Shown: positions 45,808 through 53,841, counted from the first letter of the stretch. The stretch: DNA of 64,000 bases from Pseudomonas gingeri (GCF_013385425.1 NZ_JACAQA010000003.1:248001-312000); one strand, 5' to 3'. The notes: generated from the letters alone by a model not told the origin. Translations and numbers: made by a program.

Positions 45808-45852
45808 CTGACAGAGGCCTGACGTAGGCTGAGGCCTCTCATTTCTGTCAGG
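45808..45852 (+). promoter_or_regulatory. Nested hairpin overlapping the VOC gene ribosome site
   Basis: CTGACAG pairs with CTGTCAG and, inside it, AGGCCT with AGGCCT, leaving an 11-nt loop and a small bulge. The 3' arm ends at the AGG that is the likely ribosome site of the gene starting at 45860. The fold could limit translation initiation or end upstream transcription. Confidence 0.45.
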
Positions 45853-45859
45853 TCAAATC

Positions 45860-46228
45860 ATGAAATTCTCGTCTGTCCGCCTCGTCACCAGTAAGTTCGA
45901 ACACCTCGTCCAGTTCTATCAAAATCTCTCGACCATTGAGCCCAGGCATCTTGCTGACGGGTTCGCCGAAATACACTTCGACGGAGTCATCCTGGCGATA
46001 AGCGATGAGCGCCTGATCCGTCTTCATAACAACGGATTGGCCGTCGCCGCCAGCAACCGCTCGGCAATCCTGGAGTTTCAAGTGGATGACGTCGAGGCCG
46101 TGCTGCTTCGGGTCAGTGATGCGGAAGTTGTGATGCCAATAACGATAATGCCATGGGGCAATACCTCCCTGCTGCTCCGTGATCCGGATGGCAGCCTGGT
46201 AAACGTCTTTTCAAAACCATCAAGCTGA
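45860..46228 (+). CDS. VOC-superfamily (glyoxalase-like) protein
   Basis: 122 residues, the usual single-module size. SSVRLVTSKFEHLVQFYQNL starts the first beta-alpha unit and LLLRDPDGSLVNVF ends the second, as in glyoxalase/bleomycin-resistance folds. Metal-ligand positions are only partly conserved (His is lacking at the first), so it may bind ligand without the standard catalysis. It is a single gene. Confidence 0.85.
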   Translation: MKFSSVRLVTSKFEHLVQFYQNLSTIEPRHLADGFAEIHFDGVILAISDERLIRLHNNGLAVAASNRSAILEFQVDDVEAVLLRVSDAEVVMPITIMPWGNTSLLLRDPDGSLVNVFSKPSS

Positions 46229-46384
46229 TCCAAAGCGGGCGGTTTGGACGCGGCAGGGATCAAGGACGTCGCGAGGTTCGATACCCGCCCTCAATGACTT
46301 CCAATCGGTGAACTATAACCGTCCACAGGTATCAGACTAGCCAGCGTCAATTAAAAACAGTTCCCATGACCAAGGATGACCATC

Positions 46385-47059
46385 ATGACTGTAGATATCA
46401 GCAACTTCGACATCGCCACACCATTGCCGACGTCAGCCACCAACCCGGTAGCGCTGGAGCTGAACGGTACCAAGGCTCTCGCAGAGTGCCCTACCGTAAT
46501 AACCCGGCTGCCAGATGGATCTATTCAGCTCACGGCCCCTACCAAGGGGGCATCCAGCAAGAGTACACATCGAACGCGCTGCGAATGGAAAGAGTCGATT
46601 TACTGGACCCTGCTTAGCGCCGCCAACCACTGGAACCGGCAAGAGATGACACTGGTGAAGGTAAACTCGGCTCAGAAGGTCGTGGTTTCACAGATGCACG
46701 TTCAGAACGATGTAGACCCGGCAATCAAGGTGTTTTGGGAGAAGAACTCACTCACTTATGCATTTCGAAAGGAGTACAACGGTGCCGACCCAACGCCTGC
46801 ATTTCTACTGGGTAACGTTGCATTAGGTGCGAAGTTCAAGGTGAGCATCCATAGTAACTCTACGGGCGCGATTATCCTGAGTGCCAGTAGCGGCGGTCAG
46901 TCCGCCTCCTCTCCAACGCTTCAATTGGGAAGCTCCTGGCTGTCCAAATCCTTCGATTTCCATGGAGGGATTTATAATCAGATTGACTATACGGATGCCA
47001 CACCGTCAACCGACGGCTCAATTTGCATTATCAGCCAACTGTCCGTGACTCACATTTAA
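46385..47059 (+). CDS. Polysaccharide lyase family 7 (alginate lyase) protein
   Basis: 224 residues from the ATG at 46385 (AAGGA upstream). The three PL7 sequence regions are recognisable: RTRCEWKE at about 63-70 (in place of RxELR), QMH at 103-105 (QIH, catalytic Gln/His), and FHGGIYNQI at 192-200 (YFKxGxYxQ, catalytic Tyr). The size matches a bare PL7 beta-jelly-roll. No signal peptide is visible, which is unusual for alginate lyases; it may act on imported oligomers, be released otherwise, or be phage/biofilm related. No other alginate genes are near, and it lies in the AT-richer segment, which suggests transfer. Confidence 0.78.
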   Translation: MTVDISNFDIATPLPTSATNPVALELNGTKALAECPTVITRLPDGSIQLTAPTKGASSKSTHRTRCEWKESIYWTLLSAANHWNRQEMTLVKVNSAQKVVVSQMHVQNDVDPAIKVFWEKNSLTYAFRKEYNGADPTPAFLLGNVALGAKFKVSIHSNSTGAIILSASSGGQSASSPTLQLGSSWLSKSFDFHGGIYNQIDYTDATPSTDGSICIISQLSVTHI

Positions 47060-47307
47060 TCTGGCATTAGCCGCAGCCCAATACTGCTCTATTCGCTGGA
47101 TGACCGAACCTTTTTGTTACCAATTGGCCCGCGTACATCAGACTGGAGCAGCGAGAAGAAAATCCGATGCTTGCGCCACCACGCCGGCCGTCAGGCATGC
47201 CGGACTGATCAGGGGCCAGTAACGACTTCCGGCCGGTCAACGTTATTAAACGGGACCTGTCCGCCGAAGCGTCCTCAGGTCCGATCTTGATCACCAGGGC
47301 CCTGCTC

Positions 47308-47439
47308 TCATCTCTTCGGCGGCGGAGGAGCAGAGGGGGCCGTTGGCCTAACAACGGCTCTGGGAAGTGGATTTTTGCCGTCATGCGCAATGCCCTTTCG
47401 TCCGGACGCTGGCATTGGTTGAGGCGCTTTACTGGTCAT
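47308..47439 (-). CDS. 43-residue proline-rich protein coupled to the DUF6338 gene
   Basis: Reading the minus strand from 47439 gives MTSKAPQPMPASGRKGIAHD, then GKNPLPRAVVRPTAPSAPPP, then PKR and a stop. The ATG overlaps the stop of the DUF6338 membrane-protein gene (ATGA), strong evidence for translation. It is basic, Pro/Ala-rich and without predicted structure, so it may be a flexible partner or cytoplasmic tail of the membrane protein. No family was recognised. Confidence 0.6.
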   Translation of the reverse strand: MTSKAPQPMPASGRKGIAHDGKNPLPRAVVRPTAPSAPPPPKR

Positions 47440-48041
47440 TTCTCGTCCTCTATCTCTTGATCAAACTCTACCCATTGTACCTTCGAAGCGTCGATAACCA
47501 AAAACTGCGCACCACAATGATTTTGCCCCCCTCGCTCGTCAAGCCAGGCGGGGTTCTGGATGACAAATTGCCCCTGGGCCGGCTCATTGGGCCATTCCGA
47601 AGGCCATCCATAAAGGCGGCGCTCGTCATTCAAATGCAAGACTACAAAGCGCGGATATCTCGAGAAGGTGCTGTACCACTCGTTCGGGTATGAAGTCTGC
47701 TCAGTGATATCGCGGCTCCTTAACCAACTATGCAGTTTATCGCTGGTGGCGAGACAGCATGAAAGCAATCCGAGTAAAACGGATATCATGAAGGACCAAA
47801 ATGCCTCGGCTTTTGCGTCCCATTTTCCAATTGCCAGACCCTTCGATCCAACCCAGAGGCATAGCGCGCCAATTGCAAGCACAACCCCGTGCACAACAAA
47901 TGTAAAAATCAGCGCCTGCACTATTTGCCCGAAGGTATCAGGCCGTTTAAAGGCGGTTAGCGAATAGAAGATCCAAGCGGTTAAGAAGCCCGGGATCAGG
48001 TATTGCAGCAGAGGTATCACATCTTTTACGAGATCATCCAT
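47436..48041 (-). CDS. DUF6338-like membrane protein
   Basis: 201 residues from the ATG at 48041; a GTG at 48083 is an alternative. Three hydrophobic helices fill the first half (VIPLLQYLIPGFLTAWIFYS, ALIFTFVVHGVVLAIGALCL, FWSFMISVLLGLLSCCLA). A soluble C-terminal domain follows with YPRFVVLHLNDERRLYGWPS and an acidic end. The pattern fits the DUF6338 family, of unknown function and often found in mobile regions. It is followed by a 43-residue gene in a 4-bp overlap. Confidence 0.72.
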   Translation of the reverse strand: MDDLVKDVIPLLQYLIPGFLTAWIFYSLTAFKRPDTFGQIVQALIFTFVVHGVVLAIGALCLWVGSKGLAIGKWDAKAEAFWSFMISVLLGLLSCCLATSDKLHSWLRSRDITEQTSYPNEWYSTFSRYPRFVVLHLNDERRLYGWPSEWPNEPAQGQFVIQNPAWLDERGGQNHCGAQFLVIDASKVQWVEFDQEIEDEK

Positions 48042-48232
48042 TTGCGGGTAGCCACTTGCATTCGGACGCCTGTAATACTCCACTAAAAATCAAATCACCA
48101 TCAATCCACAAGACAGAAAAGCACTCCAAGAAATATCACTCAACAAAAGGAGAATTATCTTACGGTCAAATCAACGTAGTAGAATGCGGCGAAAATATTT
48201 TTCAAGCGCCATAAAACAGTGAGAACATATTA

Positions 48233-48319
48233 ATGAGCAAGTTTTTTGATGCACTAATGGAAAGTGTTCAGAAGATAGATGAAATCGTGCGAGGTAAATG
48301 CGATCCTCCCCGTCAATGA
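48233..48319 (+). pseudogene. Fragment resembling the N-terminus of a NadS-type antitoxin
   Basis: 28 codons: MSKFFDALMESVQKIDEIVR then GKCDPPRQ and a stop. NadS/HigA-like antitoxins start with a very similar pattern (xxLFDELxESVxxMDEI, then GKRAPSR) before a helix-turn-helix domain. No such domain follows in any frame, so this is probably a remnant. No toxin partner was recognised upstream. The resemblance is from memory of the family. Confidence 0.4.
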
Positions 48320-48396
48320 AGTCCCCATAAGCGGAATCACCTCTATCCAAAGAGGTTGCAGAGGGTCTGGGTCTTGGCCGCATGACAAATGATGAG

Positions 48397-48424
48397 CTGG
48401 CCCGGCAGTTGATTGCCGGGCCAG
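48397..48424 (-). terminator. Hairpin after the cupin gene
   Basis: CTGGCCCGGC, an 8-nt loop and GCCGGGCCAG form a perfect 10-bp stem about 34 bp past the cupin stop on the minus strand. The following sequence is only moderately T-rich (TCATCATTTG). Confidence 0.55.
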
Positions 48425-48457
48425 TGGCACGCTACAGCGGTGCGCAGGACAGCATTC

Positions 48458-48991
48458 TTAAGGCGCTTTACATACTTTCGCAGCAACCGGATCGTTCGGG
48501 ATAAACGAATCCGGCGCCCCCGGCTTCAGGACCACATACCCACGCCGCCAGGGTTGATCGTCGACCAGATTCCAGCGATGCCCCGAGCCGGTATTGTCTT
48601 CGGCGACCAGTACTTCACCCGGATGCAGGGTGAATTTCTCACCGGTTTTGGTCACGAACGCCAGGGTACCGGACAATGTAATGACGTACTGAGGCTCCGG
48701 GTCCTTGTGCCAATCAAAGGAGGCATGCGCCGGGGTTTGCTTGAAGTGAATGGCGGTCACGTCGTTGCGCATGTGCTGGTCGATGGTCCCTTCCAGTACG
48801 TGGGAGTTGTTATCCGCGCCAGTGCAGAGTTTGAATGCCTTGATGGTATCGGTGGTGGACGTAGCCGCTTGTGCGCCACCCAAGGTAGCGAGGGTGATTG
48901 CGACGGCACCCGCTGTGCGCAGGCTAAGCCTGCCCAGACAGTGAATGACCGTGTGCTGCGGCGAGCGTTTCTTCTGAAGCATGGAAGCCAT
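48458..48991 (-). CDS. Exported cupin protein
   Basis: 177 residues from the ATG at 48991 (GAGGAA close upstream; the ATG three codons in is an alternative). A hydrophobic leader ends in GGAQA. The cupin motif is FDWHKDPEPQYVITLSGTLA, with GEKFTLHPGEVLVAEDNTGSGH as the second half, giving the His/Glu/His metal-ligand pattern. It is a small single-domain periplasmic cupin of unknown substrate. Confidence 0.78.
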   Translation of the reverse strand: MASMLQKKRSPQHTVIHCLGRLSLRTAGAVAITLATLGGAQAATSTTDTIKAFKLCTGADNNSHVLEGTIDQHMRNDVTAIHFKQTPAHASFDWHKDPEPQYVITLSGTLAFVTKTGEKFTLHPGEVLVAEDNTGSGHRWNLVDDQPWRRGYVVLKPGAPDSFIPNDPVAAKVCKAP

Positions 48992-49375
48992 TTTCCTCGT
49001 GCTGAAGTAGCGTGATTGGCGTTTACCATGGACCATGGTCCATGCCATAGCGGCGCGGGACAACTAACAAATGTTTCATTGGTGTAGGAAGTTGGTAGGG
49101 GCATTGCGGGGTCATCACAAACCAGTCGATTACCCCGACCTCACTGTTGGCCTTGATAGTCACCGAAGCATCAACGCCGCGTTGCTGGAGGATGGAGCGG
49201 CCCTGGGCGACTACGTGTGGTTTAGCAAGAGCCAATCGATTTCAGCCCGACCAAGCGCCGGGCTTTTCGTTCTCATCCATTTGTCGGGTCATTGAGGACC
49301 ATTACCCACAGGCCATTGACGCCCCGTCCCGCTAAGCGTTCAATTTCATAGCAGTTGATACAAGGAGGACACCGC
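48992..49375. other. Intergenic region without a clear gene
   Basis: About 380 bp. Short readings exist on both strands; the minus-strand one at 49023-49235 has a protein-like piece (QRGVDASVTIKANSEVG), but none has a convincing start. A hairpin AGCCCG / CGGGCT followed by TTTT at 49244-49267 could be an old terminator. It is probably eroded island DNA. Confidence 0.4.
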
Positions 49376-49756
49376 ATGGCAAAAATAAAAATCCTGGCGG
49401 GGGATTTCCTTGAGGGATTTGCAATACTTGAGCCCGGCTTCATAACTATACAAACTGCTGTGTATCCGTGGCCTGGACTTAAGATTGCCACCTCCGAAAT
49501 ACTCGACATCAGGATTATCAGTGAGGCCTCGTACCGGGACGTATCGAGTGCTGTTGGTCTGGGGCTGGCTGGAGCGTTGGCTCTCGGCCCGATTGGAGCC
49601 ATGGCCGGCGTGATGCTGGCTGGTGATGAGATCGAGCTGACCTTTTCGATGCAGCTAAGGGATGGGAGGTATCTTCTCTGCGCCGCCGATAAGCGTACTT
49701 ATTGCAATATTGAGGCAGCAATAGGTAAGCGAGCAATCACGAAAAATTTCCAATAG
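49376..49756 (+). CDS. Hypothetical protein with glycine-rich hydrophobic segment
   Basis: 126 residues from the ATG at 49376, with a strong AAGGAGG. The chain has two beta-rich parts around a Gly/Ala-rich hydrophobic hairpin (AVGLGLAGALALGPIGAMAG). The second part (DEIELTFSMQLRDGRYLLCA) looks like a small beta-sheet. Similar layouts occur in short PH-like bacterial proteins, but no family is claimed. It is a single gene followed by an intrinsic terminator. Confidence 0.7.
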   Translation: MAKIKILAGDFLEGFAILEPGFITIQTAVYPWPGLKIATSEILDIRIISEASYRDVSSAVGLGLAGALALGPIGAMAGVMLAGDEIELTFSMQLRDGRYLLCAADKRTYCNIEAAIGKRAITKNFQ

Positions 49757-49779
49757 CGTTGAATGCGCAACGCCCTTGA

Positions 49780-49805
49780 AGCCCGGCCCAGCGCCGGGCT
49801 TTTTT
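49780..49805 (+). terminator. Intrinsic terminator of the hypothetical gene
   Basis: AGCCCGGC, a 5-nt loop and GCCGGGCT form an 8-bp stem followed by TTTTT, 24 bp after the stop. Confidence 0.85.
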
Positions 49806-49857
49806 GTTCAACCTTATTATTATGAGCGTGACGTCCTCAGAGTGCCTGAAGAGTTGC

Positions 49858-49938
49858 AGGTTGCTTGGCCACTCGACCGAAGAGATGACGAAAAAGGTCT
49901 ATCGTCGGGTTGGCGAGATCGTCAATCCAACGAAATGA
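49858..49938 (+). pseudogene. C-terminal remnant of a tyrosine recombinase (integrase)
   Basis: The frame reads RLLGHSTEEMTKKVYRRVGE then IVNPTK and a stop (26 codons). LLGHS-x-x-MT-x-x-VY is the conserved end of phage/island integrases: the His of LGH and the catalytic Tyr of VY are both present. Upstream codons in the same frame do not look like an integrase, so the rest is lost. It lies about 100 bp from the 3' end of a tRNA-Cys, the usual place for an island integrase. Confidence 0.75.
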
Positions 49939-49943
49939 CGTCG

Positions 49944-49979
49944 AGTTGCGGAAGCGATGGCTATAGTTGCGGAAGCGAT
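49944..49979 (+). repeat. Two-copy direct repeat
   Basis: AGTTGCGGAAGCGAT occurs at 49944-49958 and again at 49965-49979, a 21-bp period, just after the integrase remnant. It may be an arm-type site or simple duplication. Confidence 0.6.
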
Positions 49980-49997
49980 TGCCAAATAATGGGCATT

Positions 49998-50033
49998 AAA
50001 AAAGCCCCGTAAATCGTTGATTTACGGGGCTTT
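49998..50033 (-). terminator. Terminator of the tRNA-Cys transcript
   Basis: A perfect 15-bp stem (AAAGCCCCGTAAATC and its complement, 3-nt loop) is followed on the minus strand by a run of six T. It starts 6 bp after the tRNA CCA end. Confidence 0.9.
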
Positions 50034-50038
50034 GAAGG

Positions 50039-50112
50039 TGGAGGCCGAGGTCGGAATCGAACCGGCGTAGATGGATTTGCAATCCACTGCATAACCATTT
50101 TGCTACTCGGCC
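50039..50112 (-). tRNA. tRNA-Cys (anticodon GCA)
   Basis: 74 nt including an encoded CCA. The acceptor stem GGCCGAG pairs with CTCGGCC, followed by the discriminator T. The anticodon loop reads TTGCAAA between GGA and TCC, giving GCA. The T-arm GGTTCGAATCC is standard. It has its own promoter and terminator, with no tRNA-Gly or tRNA-Leu beside it, although these often accompany tRNA-Cys in Pseudomonas. Confidence 0.95.
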
Positions 50113-50205
50113 TCAGGTCGAATCGAGCGCCCTTGCAAGACTGGCTTGCCGCAACTCCTTGATTCTTCAGCGTTGGTTACGTTGCCGTCCCTGCTGATGG
50201 CGCGC

Positions 50206-50234
50206 ATTATGTCCTAGTTGAATGACACTGGCAA
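50206..50234 (-). promoter_or_regulatory. Sigma-70 promoter for tRNA-Cys
   Basis: On the minus strand, TTGCCA (50234-50229), a 17-bp spacer and CATAAT (50211-50206), then a GC-rich GCGCGCC discriminator typical of stable-RNA promoters. The predicted start is about 87 nt upstream of the tRNA. Confidence 0.75.
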
Positions 50235-50260
50235 CCCCCTGAATTCTAATAATTTTTAGG

Positions 50261-51715
50261 TCAGCTTCGGTCTTTCTCCGAGGCGCTCAATTGCGCCAGA
50301 CGCACCGCCAGTGCCTTCGCCTGGCTGGCCACATCCGTCACCGCCGTGCTCTCCCACCACATGCCCCGCAACGGCGGGCCCATAGCGAACAAGCGGGTGG
50401 AGATATTGCCCTCGGCATCCACCACAGCGCCACCGACATCCGCCGCGATACCCAACGCCAGCGGCCCTGGCCGAACCAATCGTCGTGCCAGCAATTGCTG
50501 GGGCAATGGGCGATCCACCCGGCGCCAGTCATATTCAATACCCGTGGAGTTGATCAACGCCGCGCCCGTAACTGTATGTGTCTGCGTCTCCCCCCTTGGC
50601 CGGACGAAAATACTCACCTGCCCATCCCGTGGCTCGTCCAGGCCCTTGAGTGACGCCGCCTCGATGGTCAGCCGCCCTTCTTTATATAACCGCTCCACCA
50701 ACTCGGCACTCAAGGGTGGCGAACGGTGGTGATGACTCTCCCACCAGGGCCGCACATGCCGCACGAACTGCCGACGCTGCACATCGCTGGCCTGGCTCCA
50801 GAGCCGACCGATATGCGCCCGCACCGTGTCCAACGGCGCCTGCCAGTCAATCCCGGTCTCCAACGCCAAGGTGCATTGGCGACGCACCTCGCGCAGCAAC
50901 TGCCGTGGGCTGCGAATACTGTGATCAGCCGCCAGGAAATCCACCCAGCTCGGCGGCTGACGCCGCACATGAGGCAACAGCCCGTGCCGAGAAATCACCC
51001 GGATCGGCCCACGATGCCCGGCCTGTTCCAGCGAGACTACGGCATCGACCATGGTCAGGCCGGAGCCGATGATCAGCACCGGCCCTTGAGGATCAAGCCG
51101 CGACATGGTCGCCACATCCCAAGGGTCAACCGCCGCCGCATTCAAGCCGCTGGACTGTTTCTGCCGGGTACGCGCCGCAGGGAACATGCCGGTCGCCAGC
51201 ACCGCGCTGGTACCTTGCAATTGCCGACCATCAGCCAGCATCAGCAGTACCCCATCACTGTCGCTTTGCAGATCGACCACTTCGCCCCGCACATGCTCGG
51301 CCGTCGATCCCCAGGCCGCCCCCTGCTCCCGGGCTTCGGCCAGGCGCTGCTGGACGTAAAGGCCAAAGATCCCCCGGGGCATGAACAGCTCGCTGACCGG
51401 AACATGCTGTTGATCCGACTCAGGCCAACCACCGTCCGCTATATAAGCCTGCAACCACTGCGTCAGGTCATCGGCATTGTCCGGGTCGACGCTCATCCGC
51501 GCCGCGTTACCGTTCAACGTATGCCCCAGCTCCGTGGCGCTGTAGGCCTCACCCCGTCCCAATTCGGCACGCGGCTCGACGATCAGGATCCGCCGCCGGC
51601 CTTCCAGGCGCAGTAACTGCACCGCCAGCATCGCGCCGCTCAAGCCCCCGCCGATAATCAACACATCAGCAGCCGGGATGGCGTCTGTCGCCTGTCCGCT
51701 CAGGGTTCCACTCAT
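50261..51715 (-). CDS. FAD/NAD(P)-binding protein
   Basis: 484 residues. An N-terminal GGGLSGAMLAVQLLR motif (FAD Rossmann fold) and a second nucleotide site VLIIGSGLTMVDAVVSLEQA are clear. The ALINSTGIEYDWRR segment and C-terminal MGPPLRGMWWESTAV match the NAD_binding_9 type of large FAD-dependent oxidoreductases. The substrate is unknown. It ends the minus-strand block that begins with the branched-chain ABC genes, 15 bp after livF, so it is likely co-transcribed and may oxidise the imported compound. Confidence 0.85.
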   Translation of the reverse strand: MSGTLSGQATDAIPAADVLIIGGGLSGAMLAVQLLRLEGRRRILIVEPRAELGRGEAYSATELGHTLNGNAARMSVDPDNADDLTQWLQAYIADGGWPESDQQHVPVSELFMPRGIFGLYVQQRLAEAREQGAAWGSTAEHVRGEVVDLQSDSDGVLLMLADGRQLQGTSAVLATGMFPAARTRQKQSSGLNAAAVDPWDVATMSRLDPQGPVLIIGSGLTMVDAVVSLEQAGHRGPIRVISRHGLLPHVRRQPPSWVDFLAADHSIRSPRQLLREVRRQCTLALETGIDWQAPLDTVRAHIGRLWSQASDVQRRQFVRHVRPWWESHHHRSPPLSAELVERLYKEGRLTIEAASLKGLDEPRDGQVSIFVRPRGETQTHTVTGAALINSTGIEYDWRRVDRPLPQQLLARRLVRPGPLALGIAADVGGAVVDAEGNISTRLFAMGPPLRGMWWESTAVTDVASQAKALAVRLAQLSASEKDRS

Positions 51716-51729
51716 TCTTCACTCTCTTG

Positions 51730-52497
51730 TCAGTGCTTGCCCAGGTAGAAGTCGTGCAGGTCGCCCCTGGCCAGCAATTCATCCGCCGTACCGCTGAGCA
51801 CCACCCGGCCGGTGTCGAGCACATGGGCCTGGGTCGCGTATTTGAGCGCTACATTAATGTTTTGCTCGGCAATCAGGAAGCTGACCTGCTGCTCACGATT
51901 GAGCTGAGCCACGATCTCGTAGATTTCCTGAACGATAATAGGCGCCAGGCCCATGGATGGCTCGTCGAGCAAGACTAAAGTCGGTCGTGTCATCAAGGCC
52001 CGGCCAATGGCGACCATCTGCTGCTCGCCTCCCGAGGTCAGCCCGGCCTGGGTTTTGCGCTTGGTTTTCAGGCGCGGGAACCAGGCATAGACCCGCTCCA
52101 GGTCTTCCAGCATCTGCCGTCGACTCAGCCCGCGGACAAACCCACCGCTGCGCAGGTTGTCCTCCACCGTCAGTTGCCCGAATACATGTCGCCCCTCCAG
52201 CACGTGCACCAGGCCGTCACGCACACGCTGGCTCGGGTCGACCGCCAGGCTGTCATGCCCCTGGAAGTGGATGCTGCCGCGCGTGACCTGCGCCCGTTCG
52301 GCCCGCACCAGCCCGGAGATCGCCTTGAGGGTGGTGCTTTTGCCGGCACCGTTGGCCCCGAGCAAGGCGACAATGCCGCCTTTGGGCACACTCAGGGAAA
52401 CCCCGGACACCGCCAGGATCGTCCGGTCATAGATCACCTCGATGTCCGAGACCTGCAACAGCGGCGCACCGCTCGCTTCAAGCGCGGGCCGGCCCAT
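51730..52497 (-). CDS. livF: Branched-chain-type ABC transporter ATPase (LivF)
   Basis: 255 residues. Walker A is GANGAGKST, the signature region SGGEQQMVAIGRALM, Walker B LVLLDEPSMGLAP, and the switch His is replaced by Gln (LIAEQNI), as is normal in LivF. The symbol denotes type only; the ligand may not be leucine. It follows the binding-protein gene. Confidence 0.92.
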   Translation of the reverse strand: MGRPALEASGAPLLQVSDIEVIYDRTILAVSGVSLSVPKGGIVALLGANGAGKSTTLKAISGLVRAERAQVTRGSIHFQGHDSLAVDPSQRVRDGLVHVLEGRHVFGQLTVEDNLRSGGFVRGLSRRQMLEDLERVYAWFPRLKTKRKTQAGLTSGGEQQMVAIGRALMTRPTLVLLDEPSMGLAPIIVQEIYEIVAQLNREQQVSFLIAEQNINVALKYATQAHVLDTGRVVLSGTADELLARGDLHDFYLGKH

Positions 52498-52500
52498 GGC

Positions 52501-53841
52501 TTACTCGCCCGCCGCGCAGGTGCGCGGAGTCAGGTGCTTTTCCGCCGCAAAGGCTGCCGACTTCTCGTCGATCAACGGCCGCAACAGCGCCCGATCCGCC
52601 GCGATCCAGTCGCTGACCAGGCTCCAGTGGCTACCGTCCCATTGCTGGACCCGCGCCGAACCGCCGCCTTCATGGTCGCTGCAGGACAGTTTCAGGTTCT
52701 GCATCAGGCCGTAGAAGCCCATGGCCTTGAGTCGCGCATCATCGATATCCAGATGCTCCAGGCCCCAACGCCCTTCTTCGCCATGCAGCGGCCGCTTGCC
52801 GAACTTGGCCTGCCCGGTGCGAATGGCTTCCACCGCAATCGCCGCGTTCACCAGCCCGGAGTTGTAGTAGACGCTGCCGAAGTTGTTCAGGTCCTTGAGG
52901 TCGCTCTTGCCCTTGTCGAGGATGTGTTGCTTGAGGCGCTTGTGGATCTCGAAGTCCGCGCCCGCCGGGTAAGGCGTCAACGCCAGATAACCCTTGGCCG
53001 CCGCACCCGCCGGCAACACATCTTCGCTGGAACTGGCCCAGATATCACCGACGATATGGTCCACCGGGAAGCCAAAGCGCGCGGCGGTCTTGACCGCTAC
53101 CGGCGTCGATACACCCCAGGTCCGCAGGAACACCCAGTCCGGATTGAGCTGGCGAATCTGCCGCCATTGCGCCGACTGTTCGTTGCCCGGATCAGCTACT
53201 GGAATCTGGATATTCTCGAAGCCGTATTTTTCCGCCAGCAGTTTCAGCGGCCCGAGGGTTTCACGGCCATAGGCCGAGTCATGGTAGACGGTGGCGATCT
53301 TCTTGCCCTTGAGCTTGTCGAAGCCGCCTTCGCGCTGGGCTATGTAATTCACCAGGGTTGAGGCTTCGCTGTAGAAGGTCAGCATCACCGGGAAGTTATA
53401 GGGGAAGACCTTGCCGTCGGTGGCCTCGGTGCGCCCGTAACCGAGGGTGATCAACGGTATCTTGTCGACTTCCGCGCGCTCGCTCAGGGCGTAGGCCGCC
53501 GGCGCGCCGTTAGGCTGATAGACCGCCACCGGCGCGCCATCCAATCCATTCTTGAAGCGCTCGTAGCACTCGATGCCCTTCTCCGCCGTCCATTCGGTTT
53601 CACACTCCTGCCAGACCAGCTTGACGCCGTTGATCCCGCCTTCCACCTCGTTGATGTAGTTGAGGTAGTCGATCATCCCGGCCCAGACCTGCACGCCGCT
53701 GGAGGCATAGGCGCCGACCCGGTAGGTGGCCAGGGGGAAGAATTGCTGGTCGGACGAGGCCTGGGCCATCGGCGCCGCAGTGCCGAGAACCGTCAGGGCC
53801 AGGGCCGTAGCCGTCAGTGAACGTTTGAAAAGTGCACGCAT
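52501..53841 (-). CDS. Branched-chain-type periplasmic binding protein
   Basis: 446 residues from the ATG at 53841. The longer frame lies over livM and is not used. The signal peptide ends near AQA. The family-5/6 fold is visible in YRVGAYASSGVQVWAGMIDY, VWQECETEWTAEKGIECYER and KIATVYHDSAYGRETLGPLK. Longer than typical LivJ, and it resembles the version found with aromatic or amide compounds. It lies between livM and livF. Confidence 0.9.
   Translation of the reverse strand: MRALFKRSLTATALALTVLGTAAPMAQASSDQQFFPLATYRVGAYASSGVQVWAGMIDYLNYINEVEGGINGVKLVWQECETEWTAEKGIECYERFKNGLDGAPVAVYQPNGAPAAYALSERAEVDKIPLITLGYGRTEATDGKVFPYNFPVMLTFYSEASTLVNYIAQREGGFDKLKGKKIATVYHDSAYGRETLGPLKLLAEKYGFENIQIPVADPGNEQSAQWRQIRQLNPDWVFLRTWGVSTPVAVKTAARFGFPVDHIVGDIWASSSEDVLPAGAAAKGYLALTPYPAGADFEIHKRLKQHILDKGKSDLKDLNNFGSVYYNSGLVNAAIAVEAIRTGQAKFGKRPLHGEEGRWGLEHLDIDDARLKAMGFYGLMQNLKLSCSDHEGGGSARVQQWDGSHWSLVSDWIAADRALLRPLIDEKSAAFAAEKHLTPRTCAAGE

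Noticed and set aside
47067..47390. 107-codon minus-strand frame after the PL7 gene
   Set aside because: Overlaps the better-supported 43-residue ORF in another frame and has Arg-rich, structureless sequence.
49023..49235. 70-codon minus-strand frame upstream of the cupin gene
   Set aside because: Short protein-like piece only; no start signal and no family.
49776..50012. Plus-strand 78-codon frame over the integrase remnant and repeat
   Set aside because: A different frame from the recombinase tail; its SCGSDGYSCGSD segment is simply the 21-bp repeat translated.
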